64,000 nucleotides of DNA, taken from the NCBI GenBank assembly GCA_036898135.1, contig CM072513.1:90112225-90176224 (forward strand). The letters run 5' to 3'. The translations under genes and the position numbers were made by a program. The stretch's first letter is position 1, and every line of letters starts with the position of its first letter. Shown here one piece after another: positions 11,901 through 26,900 of this stretch. The stretch comes from Oncomelania hupensis (lineage: Eukaryota; Mollusca; Gastropoda; Littorinimorpha; Pomatiopsidae). The notes beneath the pieces are model-generated. The model searched no databases. It had not been told where the DNA came from and saw only the letters and a program-made list of their open reading frames with translations.

Positions 11901-14900
11901 GGATCAGAACTTTTTCTTCTCGTCTTTGGTCCAGGGAAAGGAGTCCTGTTGTTGTTTCCAGCTTGTGGATGGGTGTTGTTTTCAGTCCTCCTGTGATGAG
12001 TCTCATGGCACCGCTTTGTACTTTGGCCAGTCTCCTGGTGTTGCTCTTGGCTGCTGTGGACCATGCTGCTGAACCGTATTCCATCACAGGACGGACGTTG
12101 CCGGTGTACACTTGCTTGAGGATTCTGCTGTTGGCACCCCACTTTGTGCCCGAGAGCTTCTTCATTAGGGCCAATCTTCTGGTTGCTCTCTTCTCCATCT
12201 CCTGGATGTGAGGACTCCAGGTAAGCCTCCTGTCGAGCTTGACACCGAGGTACGTTGGAGTTTCCTCCTCCGGTATCACTTGGTTGCCGACTTTCAGCTT
12301 CAGGGTCTCTTTGGTGTTGGAGAGTGAGAAGCAGGTGGCTACTGTTTTCAGGCTGTTGATGGTGACACACCAGTCGCTTGCCCACCTGGAGATGCTGTTG
12401 AGAGCCTCTTGCATCCTGACGACAGCAGTGGGAGTGGACTCGGCAGCGTTCCACATTGCGACGTCATCGGCATGCAGGGCGCGGCTGATGTGTCGAGAGA
12501 GGTTCTTGGTGATGTCGTTGATGAAAACGACGAACAGAGTTGGGGAGATCACTCCTCCTTGTGGGACTCCTTCCCTGATCTTTACTGTGTAGCTGAAGTT
12601 GCCGTTGAGTTTAACCCTTGCCGTTCTGTGTGCCAGGAAGCTTCTGATCCACTTGAACAAGTTGCCAGCGACACCTGCGGTCAATAGCTTCAGGAGTAGG
12701 CCTTCCCTCCATGTCTTGTCGAAGGCCTTGGAGAGGTCTATGAAAGTGGCGATGACCTTCTTCTTCTGCTGGAAGGCGTTCTCTATTGACTGAGCAAGAT
12801 ACACCAGCTGGTCCTCGGTGTTTCTGTTCTTCCTGAAGGCGGTCTGTTCTTTGGTGATCAGGTTGTTCGATTCCAGGTGCCACACTAGTCTCTTATTGAC
12901 CATACGCTCAAGGGTCTTGCCGAGGCAGCTCAGAAGACTGATGGGTCTGTAGCTGGACTTACTCTTGGGGTCCTTTCCTTTCTTGAGTATGGGGATGATG
13001 ATGGCTTCCTTCCATGCTGAGGGGAAGACGCCTGACCGCCACGACTGGTTGAAGAGCTCCAGTAATTTGTTTTTGGCGGCTGGCCCAAGATGCTTGATCA
13101 GCTCGTTGCAGACTCCATCTTTGCCTGGAGCTTTCTTGGGCTTGAGTCGCCTGATAGCATCGTTGAGCTCTCCCAGGGAGAAGTCAGATGTCATAGATGG
13201 GGGGTGGGCATTGTTCTGCAGGCAGAGCTTGGTTTGAAGCTGCTCTTCTACTACTTTCCTTCGTTGTGGAGGGACATTGATGGTGCTTTCAGCCTTGAAG
13301 GCTTCAGCCAGAAGGTTTGCAGCTCTCTTGCCAGTGTGGTAGGTGCCACTCTCCTCAAGCACGGTGGTTCCATATGCTGCTGTGGTGTCCTCGTTCAGGG
13401 CCTTCACGAGTTGCCACAGTTTGCTGGTGTTGTTGTCCAGGCTCAGAGTTGAGGTCTTCTCGTTCCAGCTTTCTTGGAGTTCCTTGGTTTTGATAGCAGA
13501 GAACTCATCCTTGATCTTGCTGTGCTCCGTGGTTGATTCTGGGGAGGGGTTCTGCTCCATGGCTTCTCTGGCCTCTGATAGTCTCTGGTGGAGATCTGCC
13601 AGCCTCTTGCTCCAGTAAGGCTTGTAGTCCCTCCTGAAGCCACGAGGAATAGCTTTCTTGGCAGCAGTCAGAATGGCGGAGGTGAGGTTCTTGACATTCT
13701 GGTTGATGTCTTCTGTGAAGGTGACATTGAGAAGGTCTTCGGCATGCTGTTGGTACTGTCCCCAGTTGGCCTTCTTGAAGTTCCAGCTGGCTCTCTTCCT
13801 GCAGTACTCTGGTGCAGTTGCTGCATCTGCAATGAGGAGTGTGATGGGGAGGTGGTCACTGCCACCTAGCTGACTGCCGACTGTTCTGGTGGTCCGCTTC
13901 TCAATGTCCTCTGTGGCCATGGCAAGGTCAGGGGTGGAGGTGCTCTTCCATGCTCTGGAGTAGTACGACGGCTTATCCTCTGGTTGGTTGATCAGGATCA
14001 GCTCGTTGTCCATCATCCAGTCCTGGACTTCTTCTCCCCTGGAGTCCGTTGTGCTGTAGCCCCAAGCCGGTGGGTGACTGTTGAAGTCGCCGGTGATGAG
14101 ATGCCTCTCTTCTGCTGCCTGGATGGTGTGCAGGTCGAGCCTCGATGTTGTAGGGCTGTAGCAGTTGCTGATGAAAAGTTCTTCTCCTTGAAGAAAGAGT
14201 TGAATTGTCAGGAGCTCTAGTTCTCCGGTTGTCTGCGCTGTAAGCACTGAGGGGATTCCTTGTCGGACGAGGGTCATGACTCCGCCTTTGTGCCCTGAGG
14301 GTCTGTCTCGCCTGTAGGTGTCGTAACCTCTGACAAAGAATCTCCGGGTTTCTGTGAGATGGGTTTCTTGGATGCAGATGACGTCGATCTTGTTGTCTCT
14401 TAGGAAGGCTTGAAGCTCTGGTTTCTTGTTCTGGATGCCTTCCGCATTCCACTGCACCACACGTAGGCCTGTCACAGCTGTTGGTTGTGGACCAGTCGCT
14501 CTACTCTGCCTCCCCCTGGTTCACAGGTCAGCAGAGCCGCCAGTCGCTAAGGCGGGCCCCTTTGAGGCAGAGGGCCCGGCACCGTCCCCGCCTGGCTTTG
14601 GTCCACGGGGACGACACCATGTCGAAATATCCATCTGAGGCATTGTCCATTTTTCTGGTAGCGTGTGCGCTCGTTTGGACTCCCACACAATACCCAGGGG
14701 GTATAGTCAGCAGCACTCCGTCTTCGTTGGGACATTCGGTTTTAGCGAGTTTTCCTTCTCGAGGCCGTGCACAAGACTGGATGTGGCCCATCTCATCCAG
14801 CCCCACCTGGTTATCCTGCCAGGTACTCAGTCGCCCCCATAGCAGGCTTGGTGGTAACAGGGGCACCAAACTGGTAGACCAGTAGTGGGTGCTGCTATGG

Positions 14901-17900
14901 ACACATTAATGTAGGAGAGGCCATATGCAAGTAACTTCCTGCCAGCTTGGCCAGACAGTGGTTCCGCGGCTATCACTACATCTGGGGAGTGAGAGGTAAT
15001 TAATTGAACATCACTCCCCTTGGTGAGCGGGACGTACAGCACCAGACCTCACTGCCCCCAGCACATCACCAACAACTAAGTCTGACAGACCATCACATAA
15101 GCCATTGGACAACACAATGACATGCTCACAGTGGTGAAGAAACGGAAACTCCGACAGCATGGTCACGTCACCAGAGCATCAGGCCTTGTAAAGACCATCC
15201 TGCAAGGCTCGGTGCAAGGAGGCAGAAGAAGAGGGAGACAGAAAAAGAGGTGGGAGGACAACATTCGAGAATAGACTGGCTTGTCACTGAGTGAAGCCAT
15301 GAAAAACTGCTGAGGACAGAAAAAGATGGCGTAAGTTGGTTAAACGATCATCTGTGGTGCCCTAATGACTTTCAAGTTACGGGATAGGATAGGATAGGAT
15401 TTTCTAATTATGATTCTTGTATGTTTACAATAATTGCTTTAGTTGGTTTTGTCAAACTAATCAATAAGTGAATGAATACCACATTCATAGCTTTAATCAT
15501 GTGGATGAGAGTATAATATTGGTCACCATTTGTGAAGTGACAGTCAGCTACAACTGAATGTGTCCAGCGAAGAGCCACAAAGATTCTGCCAGAATGTGCA
15601 ATCAAGGGAAGAAGGCTTTAAAGGAGCTTTTTGATCCAGTTGCACAAAATATTCCATGGGATAAACCAAGTCAATTTTCAGCAATTATTGCAGATCAACT
15701 AGAAATCGGCAAAGGAAGTCAGCAGTTAACTACAGCCGTTCAAACATCCGAAAATATTCCTATGCAAACAGGGTAGTGGAAAGCTGGAACACCCTCCCGG
15801 TCAATATATTATAAGATTTGCAGAAAATGTAAACTCATTTAAAAGGCCTCAATTTGACGACTTTGTTTACTTTCGGGAAAAACGGGTTTACCTTAAAATT
15901 CGCATTGTTATGACATTACACAATGATACAGTGGGCATTGTTATGACATTACACAATGATACAGTGGGCATTGTTATGACATTACACAATGATACAGTGG
16001 GCTTTGTTATCACATTACACAATGATACAGTGGGCATTGTTATCACATTACACAATGATACAGTGGGCATTGTTATGACATTACACAATGATACAGTGGG
16101 CATTGTTATCACATCACACAATGATACAGTGGGCTTTGTTATCACATTACACAATGATACAGTGGGCTTTGTTATCACATTGCACAATGATACAGTGGGC
16201 ATTGTTATCACATTACACAATGATACAGTGGGCATTGTTATCACATTACACAATGATACAGTGGGCATTGTTATGACATTACACAATGATACAGTGGGCA
16301 TTGTTATCACATTGCACAATGATACAGTGGGCATTGTTATGACATTACACAATGATACAGTGGGCATTGTTATCACATTACACAATGATACAGTGGGCTT
16401 TGTTATGACATTACACAATGATACAGTGGGCTTTGTTATCACATTACACAATGATACAGTGGGCATTGTTATCACATTGCACAATGATACAGTGGGCTTT
16501 GTTATCATATTACACAATGATACAGTGGGCTTTGTTATCACATTACACAATGATACAGTGGGCTTTGTTATTACATTACACAATGATACAGTGGGCATTG
16601 TTATCATATTACACAATGATACAGTGGGCATTGTTATCATATTACACAATGATACAGAGGGCTTTGTTATCACATTGCACAATGATACAGTGGGCTTTGT
16701 TATACCATTACACAATGATACAGTGGGCTTTGTTATAACATTACACAATGATACAGTGGGCTTTGTTATTACACTACACAATGATACAGTGGGCTTTGTT
16801 ATAACATTACACAACGATACAGTGGGCATTGTTATGACATTACACAATGATACAGTGGGCTTTGTTATCACATTACACAATGATACAGTGGGCTTTGTTA
16901 TATTACCTTACACAATGATACAGTGGACATTGTTATCACATTACACAATGATACAAAAGACTTTCCTTGCTCAAACCAACTGCTAGAGTTTGAATTTTAC
17001 ATTTCTGTTCTGACAGGGAGTGATTTCCCCTGTTTTAACGGTACATGGAATACCATGGCCATGTGACCGTTGATCCTATTTCTGAGTGAACAGCAAAGCT
17101 TCTTTGGAGACTAGAGATAAGGTAGGGTCTGTTTTATCAACTTAAAATTAAAAACCTTCTGAGCAATTGTTCTGACCCTTAACGGCTTTGGTAGCTGCTA
17201 TTTTTAGTAGCTCCAGCATGTTGGCTGGCTTGACAATGGCTGTTGGCAGTAATAGGCACACAAGCTATGGAATTTGTTCATAAAAAAACAACAACTATAC
17301 TTTCCAAAGAGTTTTTGTTGTTGTTGTAACTTGCTTGTTTTTTCAGTGGGGCAACACTTGCTGTGAAGGTTAAAAGGCTTTGTCGAAGGGGCAGGGTCAA
17401 GGTGGTTCCTAGTTAAGAACCTTCTGGATGGCAACCCCAAATTTGAAGCTAAGCTATGACGATTAAATGCCATTGTATCTAAACTGCTAAGGTGACCCTC
17501 ACAGCACAGTGTTAACACTATTCTGCCTGAGCATGCAGCAGCTAAGCATCACTGCTGTCCTGAGCCTGCAGGGCCAGACTGTTGTGAAAACCACTAGTTG
17601 TACAAAATCGGCTCTTGCCTAGCTCACTGCAGGCCTATTGATATGAAATTTGGTATACTTATAGAAAACTAATTTCTTTACAAAACTATATAAATTTTAT
17701 GTTTGTTTAATAATAAAAACTGAAAAAATTTCTAAATGAAAGCCTCTTTTGCAATTTTTTTCTTGAATTTTCACAATAACATTGAAAAAAAGCATTTATG
17801 TAAGTTATTTTTGAGCTATTTAGGTAAACATTAAAGTATTTAGATATTTCTTTTGGTAAATTTACACAAAATATTATAGCAGCTCAACAGAAAAATAGCA

Positions 17901-20900
17901 GAGAGAGAGAGAAAGATCTTGACAGTCCTCGATTTTTCATCATTTAAAAATCAAATTGCACGCCAAATTCGCATCAGAACAAGAAAATTCGACCTGGCGG
18001 AACTGGCCGTATGTTTTATTAACATGGGAAATAACCGTGCTTTCAATATATTTTTGCAATGCGGAGTTTTCTCACTTGGACCGTATGCAAGTGTGGGATA
18101 CTGGAATACCTGCCTCCCGAAAGGTAGAGATGCATGGCGGCTACTGGAAAACTTGCTTCCCGGCGCGGAAGAGTTAAGGGCGACCAAAAGTTTGGGAAGA
18201 ACAGCAGTGATAAAGTTGCCCCGCCTAAAGACAAGGGACAGGAGCGTCTAGGCATATTAAGGAATAGGCCTTGAATAGGCCTTGAGGCCTATTAACGAAC
18301 CCTCTACCTACTAAACTAAACTAAACCATAAACCCAGGTCATCCTGACGCTCATGTCCTCAACGGGCAAGGGCCAGCTACACAAATACGCCCAAGCGAAC
18401 ACTAGGTCCCTTCTCTTCCCCTTCCCTCTGTCGCTCAGGGATTGGACTCAGTTGTCTGGGGCAACAAATATGCTGAAAGGCTGCAAGTGAGCGCCTCAGG
18501 CAGCTTGAGTTACATCCTGTACAGTTCAGCACCTCCAGCAGCTCTGGAGATGGGAAAATGCACAATAAAAGACCTATAAAATCAATAAAGAAATAAATGG
18601 TAAACTCACCTTGCACAAGTCTGCAAATTTCCGTCTCCACCGGTGAGCCTTGGTGCAGTGCAGGTTGGTCAACGTCTAAAGGTGATGGCGCGTACCTGGG
18701 CTCCACCAACCTCTTGACGTAATCCAGAACATCCACAGGCCTGGTCAGTTCATGCACGTCCAGGGCTTCGTTGTACACCTACACACAGATAACTGTATGG
18801 GTATCCATGCATCCTCAGTATTCAGAAGAAGGAGGAGAAAAGAAGGAGGAGGAGGAGGAGAAAAACAAGAACAAAAAAAACAAGAAGAAGAAGGAGAAGA
18901 AGAAGAAGAATGAGAAGAGGATAAGGAGGAAAAAAGAGAAGAAAAAGAAGAAGATAATAATTATTATCAATTCCATTGATAACATAAGTTTTGATGTAAG
19001 CGTTAGATTAGCAAAAGCTTTGATTAAATCTCCGGTGGCTAAGTTAGTATAATTAGGTATTTTCTATGTATGTATGTATGTATGTAGGTATGCATGTATG
19101 TATTATGTGATAAAAATGTGTGTGAATGCGTGCCTACGTCTTATCATCTGAATGAAGAAGACGTTAGTAAAACCACCAAACCACCAAGAAGAAGAAGATC
19201 AACAACAACAACATCGATAACAACAACTACTACAACAACAAAAACAAAAGAAGAAGGTAAAGAAGAAGAAAAAGGAAAAGAGAGAAAGAAGAGGAAGAAT
19301 GAAAACATCACAACAGCTGGACGCAGAAATGTTGACAAAAGCAAATGACACTAACCACCAGGGACTCCGATAAACGTCGAACATTCTTAGTGAACTGCAA
19401 GCGCCGTTTAATCACTTCGTCTTGCTCACGGTCTTTGGGAATGAACAGAGAACTTGCCTGTGGAAAGACACATCATAATCATAATCATAATCCTCTTTAT
19501 CATCAACATCTTCAATTCCATCACTATCATCATCATCTTCATCATCAATGATGTGAATTGAATTTTGTCATTCATCCATTTCACAATTCCATGCTATAAT
19601 GTGCTTTTTAGCACCCTCGTTCATGTATACAATTAAATACAAACACAACGCAATACAACACAATACAGTACAATACAACACAATATTATATAATACAACA
19701 CAATATGATTGGACTGCTTTAATGTTTCTTGTTACCTTAATGTTATCGTTCTTAAATATCGCGGTTTTTCCCCCCAAGAACTGCTGGAGGCACTGGTCGA
19801 TACAACTCCAGCCACCCACTTGCTGCCGTAGTCATATCATCTGACGCCCCAGACACCTCAGTCCCATTGTGGCCGACCGGGAATGGGGGAGAAGGGTCCT
19901 AGTACTTGCTGACTGTATTTAGGTAGCTGGCACTCAATCGCACTTGAGCATCAGGATCTTTAAAGTCCCGTGCGATGGAATGCGTGCATGCAGAGGCCAG
20001 ACCTCGTTATATACCCTCATCCGACGGAGAAACCTTACAGTCACGTCACACACACACACAGGCCAGACCTCGTTATATATCCTCATCCGACGGAGAACCT
20101 TACAGTCACGTCACACACACACAGGCCAGACCTCGTTATATATCCTCATCCGACGGAGAAACCTTACAGTCACGTCACACACACACACTCAGGCAAAACC
20201 CAAACGCTCGACGTTTCGAGGCCCTTCACCCACCTTCCGGCACATCCTGGTGGCCCACTGCCCGTATTTCTGCATGTGGCGCTGCGCTGCGCTGGGGCAA
20301 CTCTTGAACAGCGGGAAGAGGGCGGCGATTTCTGGGTCACCCAGACCTTCGCTGGCCTTAAACTCCTTTCCAATCATGCGCTCGATCTTCTCCATGTTGG
20401 CCAAGATGGACGTTCGGATGATGTCGTTAGTCCTTGGGGTCAGTTCCTCCATGCCTACAAATGCCCAAAATGGCCATTGTGCATTTGTAAAAAGGTGCAA
20501 GGAGTGTTCGTACCTCCCAAAAGTAAACAAAAACAACAAATGAGTAAAGGTATCCACACCTACAAAGAATATAATAGAGGGTATGCAAATCTGTGTCTAA
20601 GTTGTATAGCGATATGCAAGCTACTAGACAAGTGACAAAATATGTCACTGCATGCTTGCTGGAAAGTATGCTTAAAGTTGCCATGTAATGAAAGTATCTT
20701 TTTTTTTGTGGTAAATGTTGATTTTTCTAATATTACTACTAGACCCTAATCACACCAGCTCAGTGCCTATGTGAGCAGCACTCTTAGGTTCTCCCACATT
20801 TTGCTGGCTGCGGGCTATTTGTAGCTTGCCTACACCCTCCCTTTCAGTGAAAGGAAAGGAAAGAAGAGCACCGGCAAAGCTATTTATAGCTAGCCTGGCT

Positions 20901-23900
20901 GAACTAGCTTCAAAACCTAAAAGCTTTGGTTGAGTCGGTGTGTAATAGACGAAATTCGGGCTGCCTTCTCAGCAACAGTGGTATGTGTGGGTGTGTTGGG
21001 GAAGGGGGGGGGGTGTGGAGGTCTGAGGGGGAGGAAAGATGGAAAGATTTTCAGTTTATCTTTGGGTGTCTCTACAGTCACGGCTCTTAAGGATTCCATT
21101 ATTCCATGTCTCCATCTTTCTGCATCTGGCCAGACTCACGTTCAGCAGGCTTGGGGATGAGCTGTTCAAGTTCGTCTTTGTGTGTCTCTACTGTGGTGAT
21201 CTCCTTGACGTCAAGGTTGGACATCAGGCTGATGATGCTCTCGATTGCTTTCGGCAGGGTGGTTGCCTTCTCCACACCGATGGAGGCAGTCAGTCCTACA
21301 ATCTAGACCAAGAAAAACTGAAATTAAAATTGAAATTACATTTTCTTCCTATAGTATGTGCACTCAACATCAATAAAACAGCTGCTCAGAAGCACCAAAA
21401 CGTCCATAATTTTGGCCACCATTTTGTCATTTAAAGGTACACTTAAGAAATTGATCTACTTAAGGGGACATTAAAAAAAATCAAATTCTAATCCAGCGGC
21501 TTGTAGTTAAAAAACAACAAAAAATTCTCCTAATTATCGCTACAGTTGGATGAAGCAGTACCTTACTGCCTCTGCCCAGTCCACTGTGATTTCGCCTGCT
21601 CCCAGCCATTAATGTATATGTATTGTACTAATGTTTAACGAGTGTGTGAATGTGTGAGGTTGTGCTCTGAACTGTTCCTTACTAGGAAAAGCGCCTCATA
21701 AATATCCTTATTATTTATTATTACCTGAGGTAGGCCGGTCTCTCCTTTGCTCTTGGACTCCAGGTACCTCTTCATGAGAGCGTTGTATGGCTCTCCCTTC
21801 CTGGTGTTGTGGCATTCGTCCAGGATGATGAGAGAGAAGGCCGCCAGGGACGGGATTTTGTCTGGGGCCAGGTTGTTCTCCAGGATTTTGGGTGTCATCA
21901 CCAGGATGTCGTAGTCGTCCAGAATCATGTGCAGGGTTTCGCGATTCCCCGTCTCTCCTGACGCCAGCACACACTAAGGGAAAGAGAAAAAAAAAGCTGT
22001 TAATATTGAGATCCTTGGAGCTGACCTGTTATTGTGTGGTTGTAGCTTTCACTCAGTGGAGAGAGAGAGGGGATGTTAAGTTCTTGTGCGCGCACAATAG
22101 TCGAAGCAGGCGGACTTAATCTACTACGAGTAGGCCTACTGCACTTCAAACTGCGCTCAAAGTCTCATCCTCATTTTCAAATCTAAACTGATTGAAGACA
22201 GTCCCATACACAAATTCACATCCTTTTTTATTTATTTATTTATTTATTTTTTTTTTCTTTGCAGTTTATTATCCCTTTTTATCAGGAAATTCTGGGCCGC
22301 CTCCCCTGGGGAAGGCGTAGTCGCAGCCTGTGACGAGCCCAAACCCAACCTACCTAACATTATTTGTGATTTTTGAAATTTTGCTGGGGGAGCAAACCAG
22401 AGTACCTGGAGAAAACCACCGAGAGGTTGCCCGAGTCGAAAGTAAATAATATTCAGAGAAACATAACGCCCAGATGCTGGATCGAACCCACACCTGTCAG
22501 GCACCATTGGTTTCTGGCTTGTGGACAAGGCAAGTTAGTCCCACCTTAGCCCACTTGGCCACAACGCTTAGGTCTGTTAGGAAGTTAACCAATCGACAAT
22601 ATAAGCAAAATATACCCACAGTCAGCTTCATGGGAATGCCCATTTTTACAAAGCTATCCCAATGAGCTCGGCAAAGTCATGACCTTTTACATTTGCATGC
22701 TAATGAGTTACACAAACAGCTAACGTCAATGACAGAAAGTAGTCCAGAATCACAAGCACAATGAAAATCCCTAGCTAGTGATAGGTTCCTAAATATTATA
22801 TCTGAGACGCTATTACCAGAGAAATATAATTTGGTTCCAGGCCACTGAAAGGTTTACCGCTGCTTCTTGAAGTGACCAAGAAGAATTGTACATTACTGCA
22901 CAATAAAAAGAACCCCAAGACAGCTAAAAAAGCAGACGCTCATCACACTCAGTCACTCATACATTTTTTAAATTTTATGGTTCTTATAGAGCGCTTTTCT
23001 AGCTCAAGAGCTGCTCAAGGTGCTGGCAGATGGACAAACTAACTCAACCTGTCCAAGGCACTCACATGATGCCTTACGCGCCTCATCTCACTCCTCAGAC
23101 AACTGAGCACAATCCAGTTGTCTGGGAAGTCAGATGAGGTCGATGGATCCTGGATGACCGGGGGTGTGGGGGAGTAGGGGCCTAGTGCCCGCTGGGGGTA
23201 TTTATGCAGCTGGCACTCACTGGTCCAGGACATGAGCATCAGGATCTTCGAAGTCCGCGTGCGATGGGAGGCGTGCGTGTACAGACTAGACCTCAGTTTT
23301 TGTACTCTCATCCAAAGGATGGTTGAGAGATGGAAACTTCAAGGCCGAAAGCAGTACAACCAGAAACACTAAGAATTACAAGACAGCTAATTTTTATATA
23401 AACACAATCCTGTTAACTGACCTTAAAGTCCTGTGACAAAAATTTCTCGAAAATCTTGAACTGCTGTTGTACTAGGGGCACCTTGTTGGCCAGAAACACG
23501 ACTTTCCTTTTTTTGCAATCTGCAATCAAAATACCAGTGTTCACAAACAAAAGTCATGTGGGTATGTTCATTAAAGTGCCTCTAAGGTCGTCGAGATCAA
23601 AACTGTGCTTTCTTCTCTGGGCTGAGAACACAACGACAGGTGTTCATGGCCACAACTCCACAGTATCATACCACAGGCAGCAGAGGTTATTACAGTTCGT
23701 GTCTGCACGTGTGTACACACACACACACACACACACACAATTGCGTGAATACACGCCTACACACACTCATTAGCGCGCAAACATGCATCTGCAAATCCCA
23801 CATACCTCACACAAATCTTTGCCATTGGTATCGGACCCCAAAATTGTGCAAAAGCTTATTAAAATGATTAATGCGCAAGGAGTGAAGTAGGGGAGGCTAC

Positions 23901-26900
23901 CAGTCATGCTTGGGGATTGTCCTCCCCTTGAGGCTGCCAGAGGGAGTTTGTGTCCTTCTTGGTGGTCTGGTTGGTTAGTTAGTTAGTTAATTAGTTAGTT
24001 AGTTAGTTAGTTAGTTATTCATTGCTTACAGGGTCCAGCGGACTGCAAAGAGCCAAATCAGGACCACAAAATCAAAACCACAACTTGGTTGAAAGAGAAC
24101 TAACCCCTGATCCATATAAAAGATCTGCTGAAACAACCCTAGCAGTAACACTGAAGGCACTCCATAAGCTGATCACTACACAATAAAGACATCCCACGCA
24201 GGGGAAGCTGAGGCTATACTCTAATTTATTGAACCCCCGTTTACAAAAATAAAATAGAATATAAACATCATTATGAAATATAAACAAAACACATACATAT
24301 AAAATGTCTATATTGCTAAATAATATCATAGGAAGCCCTAGTGACCATTTGGCAGAAAACGTTCAATATTCCCAAGCTGACCCAACACATCTGATACACA
24401 AATGAGGAGTTTTGGAAGAATTTTCAAGAAAAAAGGTAGGTGATTGGTCTAGCGAAGAAGAAGATAGTATAGTAGATTGATAGAACAGAGTGAGAATGAG
24501 AAAGAACAAAGGAGAAAGACAGCAACAGTGGGAATTTAAAGCACAAAATTTTCAGAAAGTGGGGATATTGTTTATTAAAAAAAAAAAAAAAAAAACAGCA
24601 CCCCCATGGGGGAGAGTTTGAATGTTAAGGGGGGGGGGGGAGGAGGGTGCTGGTGGCCTGTCTTGGGAGATTCCTGCTGTAGATAATCCCTTGGTGTGAG
24701 CTTGAAATAACTATTTGGTGACATATTAAACAAATTTTTTTTTAATTTACTAATATTTGTGAAAACTTTAGAGCCAACTTCAGAGTCCGAACATTTAAAA
24801 AGCGGCCCTTTACTAGATTCACCAAGTAATGTTATTGAATGTCTTTTTATGCTGCTTACAGGCTTGTTTGAGAGCTCTCACCTAAATAAAGTATGGAGTA
24901 ACAAGCTCTTCCATGACCACACTATCTAGTGCCAAAATTTGCCTCCGAATAAAGGCCTCAGACTCACTTCCATGCTGTATTTATTAATTAACTTTATAGT
25001 CCTATACAGGCATGCTACTCTGAAAATTTAGTTTTCCCGGAAAATTTTGCAAGGATTAGCTGAGCCCCGAGAGCGAGCCTGAAAAGCAGGCGAGCCCTCT
25101 AGGGAGGTCCGGGGGCATGCTCCCCCGGACAGTTAAAAAAAAAAAAAAAGTTAAAATCTGTGCAATCTGGCACATTTTGAGCACTTTTTGAGAGACGAAC
25201 AATCAATCAACAAAGACGAAAAAACCCAACACATTTTAGTTTAAACTATATACAAGAAATGACACTGGTAGGCCTACATGTCTGTTAACATTATTTTATT
25301 ATATAGTCCGTCCGTGTTTCTTATCGCAATTTCGGTTCGAAACATTTTGATGCTATGCTACTATTAGTAGTATTTATCATTACAAAAACGCTTCCATACA
25401 TTATCAAACTTAATTTTTTAAAAACAGAGAATCGTGCACAAAACGTGGTGAAGACGGTCAAAAATCAAACGGGAACAACTGGCCGCCTACGTTAAAACAC
25501 AGAGCGAATCACGTACGAGAGAAGCAATCTGATTGGTGAGATAAATTTAGCTAGCCAATCACAACGCCGCTTTGATATGATCGTTAAAATTGACTGTCAT
25601 GGCGGTCTAGCAGACAAATCCCGCTGATATCGCCTACCGTGATAAGAACGCTTGTAATTCTTTTTTTTCGACACAGGTTTATTTAATACTCCCGGAAAAT
25701 GTTCAATCACCCGGAAAGCCACCGGGGCCCAAAAATCGATCTCCCGGAATTCCCGGAAAAGTAGCATGCCTGCTATATGTGGGGGAAAGAAAGAAATATA
25801 ACCACGTGACCTTATTTCCTCTAAAAATCACCCATACCAACCTATCTGGCGTTTCAGGTGCTCCTGCACAATGTACAGCGCCACCACAGTCTTTCCTGAT
25901 CCTGTGGGCGCACAGACAATGTTGTTGATGCCGGCCAGGGAAGGGGCAGCCAACTCGTGCTGGAAGTGGTACATCTTGAACACGTCCGGTTTGTGGCCTT
26001 TCTCTGTGTCTGGACGTTACAGAAAGAAGTCAGCGAGACCGATGAAATGGCTTTGAAGATGATAATACCGTCATTGTAGGCTGCTACTGTCACGTCATTA
26101 ACACTACTATTGAGTTGGCTGGTAATTACTGAAGAAGAAGAAGAAGAAGAAGAAGAAGAAGAAGAAGAAGAAGAAGGAAAAAAGTAGAAGGATAAGTAGC
26201 AGAAGAACTAAGAAAAAAATAACAAGAAGAAGGATCAAGGAGAAGGAGGAGAAGAAGAAGCAGACATACCATCATCAGGTTTTTCACCATCGTCCGACAA
26301 GTCTAGGTCTGAAAGCTGAGTCAGAACATCAGCGTCTGAGTCGTCTGTGTCATCGCCAGCAAGAAGTGTATCTTCGTCCATATCTAAAGCACAATAATAA
26401 TAACTATTTTATTTCAAAACACAGGCCTTTCCTTCAAGCAAAGTTCAAGGCGCAAGTTACAAATGATAAGAAATCATTTCAACATGAATACAAAAATAAG
26501 GGTGTTTTCCCTGGTCGTTAGTAGGAGAGGCAGGGAGGAGTGGGGGTGGGGTGGGGGTGGAGGAATGAGAGGAGGAGAGGTAGAGGGGTAGGAGGAGGAG
26601 AGAAGTGTTTGGAATATCTCTTTCCTCTGGGCTAACTTAATGAAGGCAGTGCCCATCTGCTCTCTCTCGCTGCCTTAACCTTCTTCAGTTCTAAACAGAA
26701 GCCAGGAACCTCAACATACTGATGTCACCCACATCTGGCGCTTTTTTGATGGAATAAAGAATTGCGTGGAAATGTTTATGTGCTTAATAAATGTTCATTG
26801 AATTATTCATATATTTTAATATTTATGTATACAATACTTTTTTTCCTTCTTAAATAATTACTTTATTTATTTATTTATTTTTTGATATAATTTATTATTT

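Larger units (their letters stand above)
10622..15400 (+). mobile_element. RTE-type LINE fragment split by a younger LINE
   Basis: The left part (about 10,622-10,774) encodes the segment after the reverse transcriptase (SIFLYACQTW-like). The right part (about 15,060-15,400) resumes at the same point and runs to the (ATAGG)n tail. Intervening DNA is the I-group LINE at 10,775-15,059. TTTTCT borders both outer edges, a possible short target duplication. Several stops and indels show this copy is old. Confidence 0.8.

Noticed and set aside
15902..16962. CRISPR-like array
   Set aside because: Units are directly contiguous without unique spacers, in an intron of an animal gene. The 25-, 41- and 42-bp arrays fail for the same reason.
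15888..16986. Long open frames of 330 and 358 codons on opposite strands as protein genes
   Set aside because: Both are produced by a 33-bp tandem repeat. There is no start context, splice support or non-repetitive domain.
17919..18251. Host exon in the 110-codon open frame
   Set aside because: No domain, no phase match with neighbouring RLR exons, and opposite strand to the gene.
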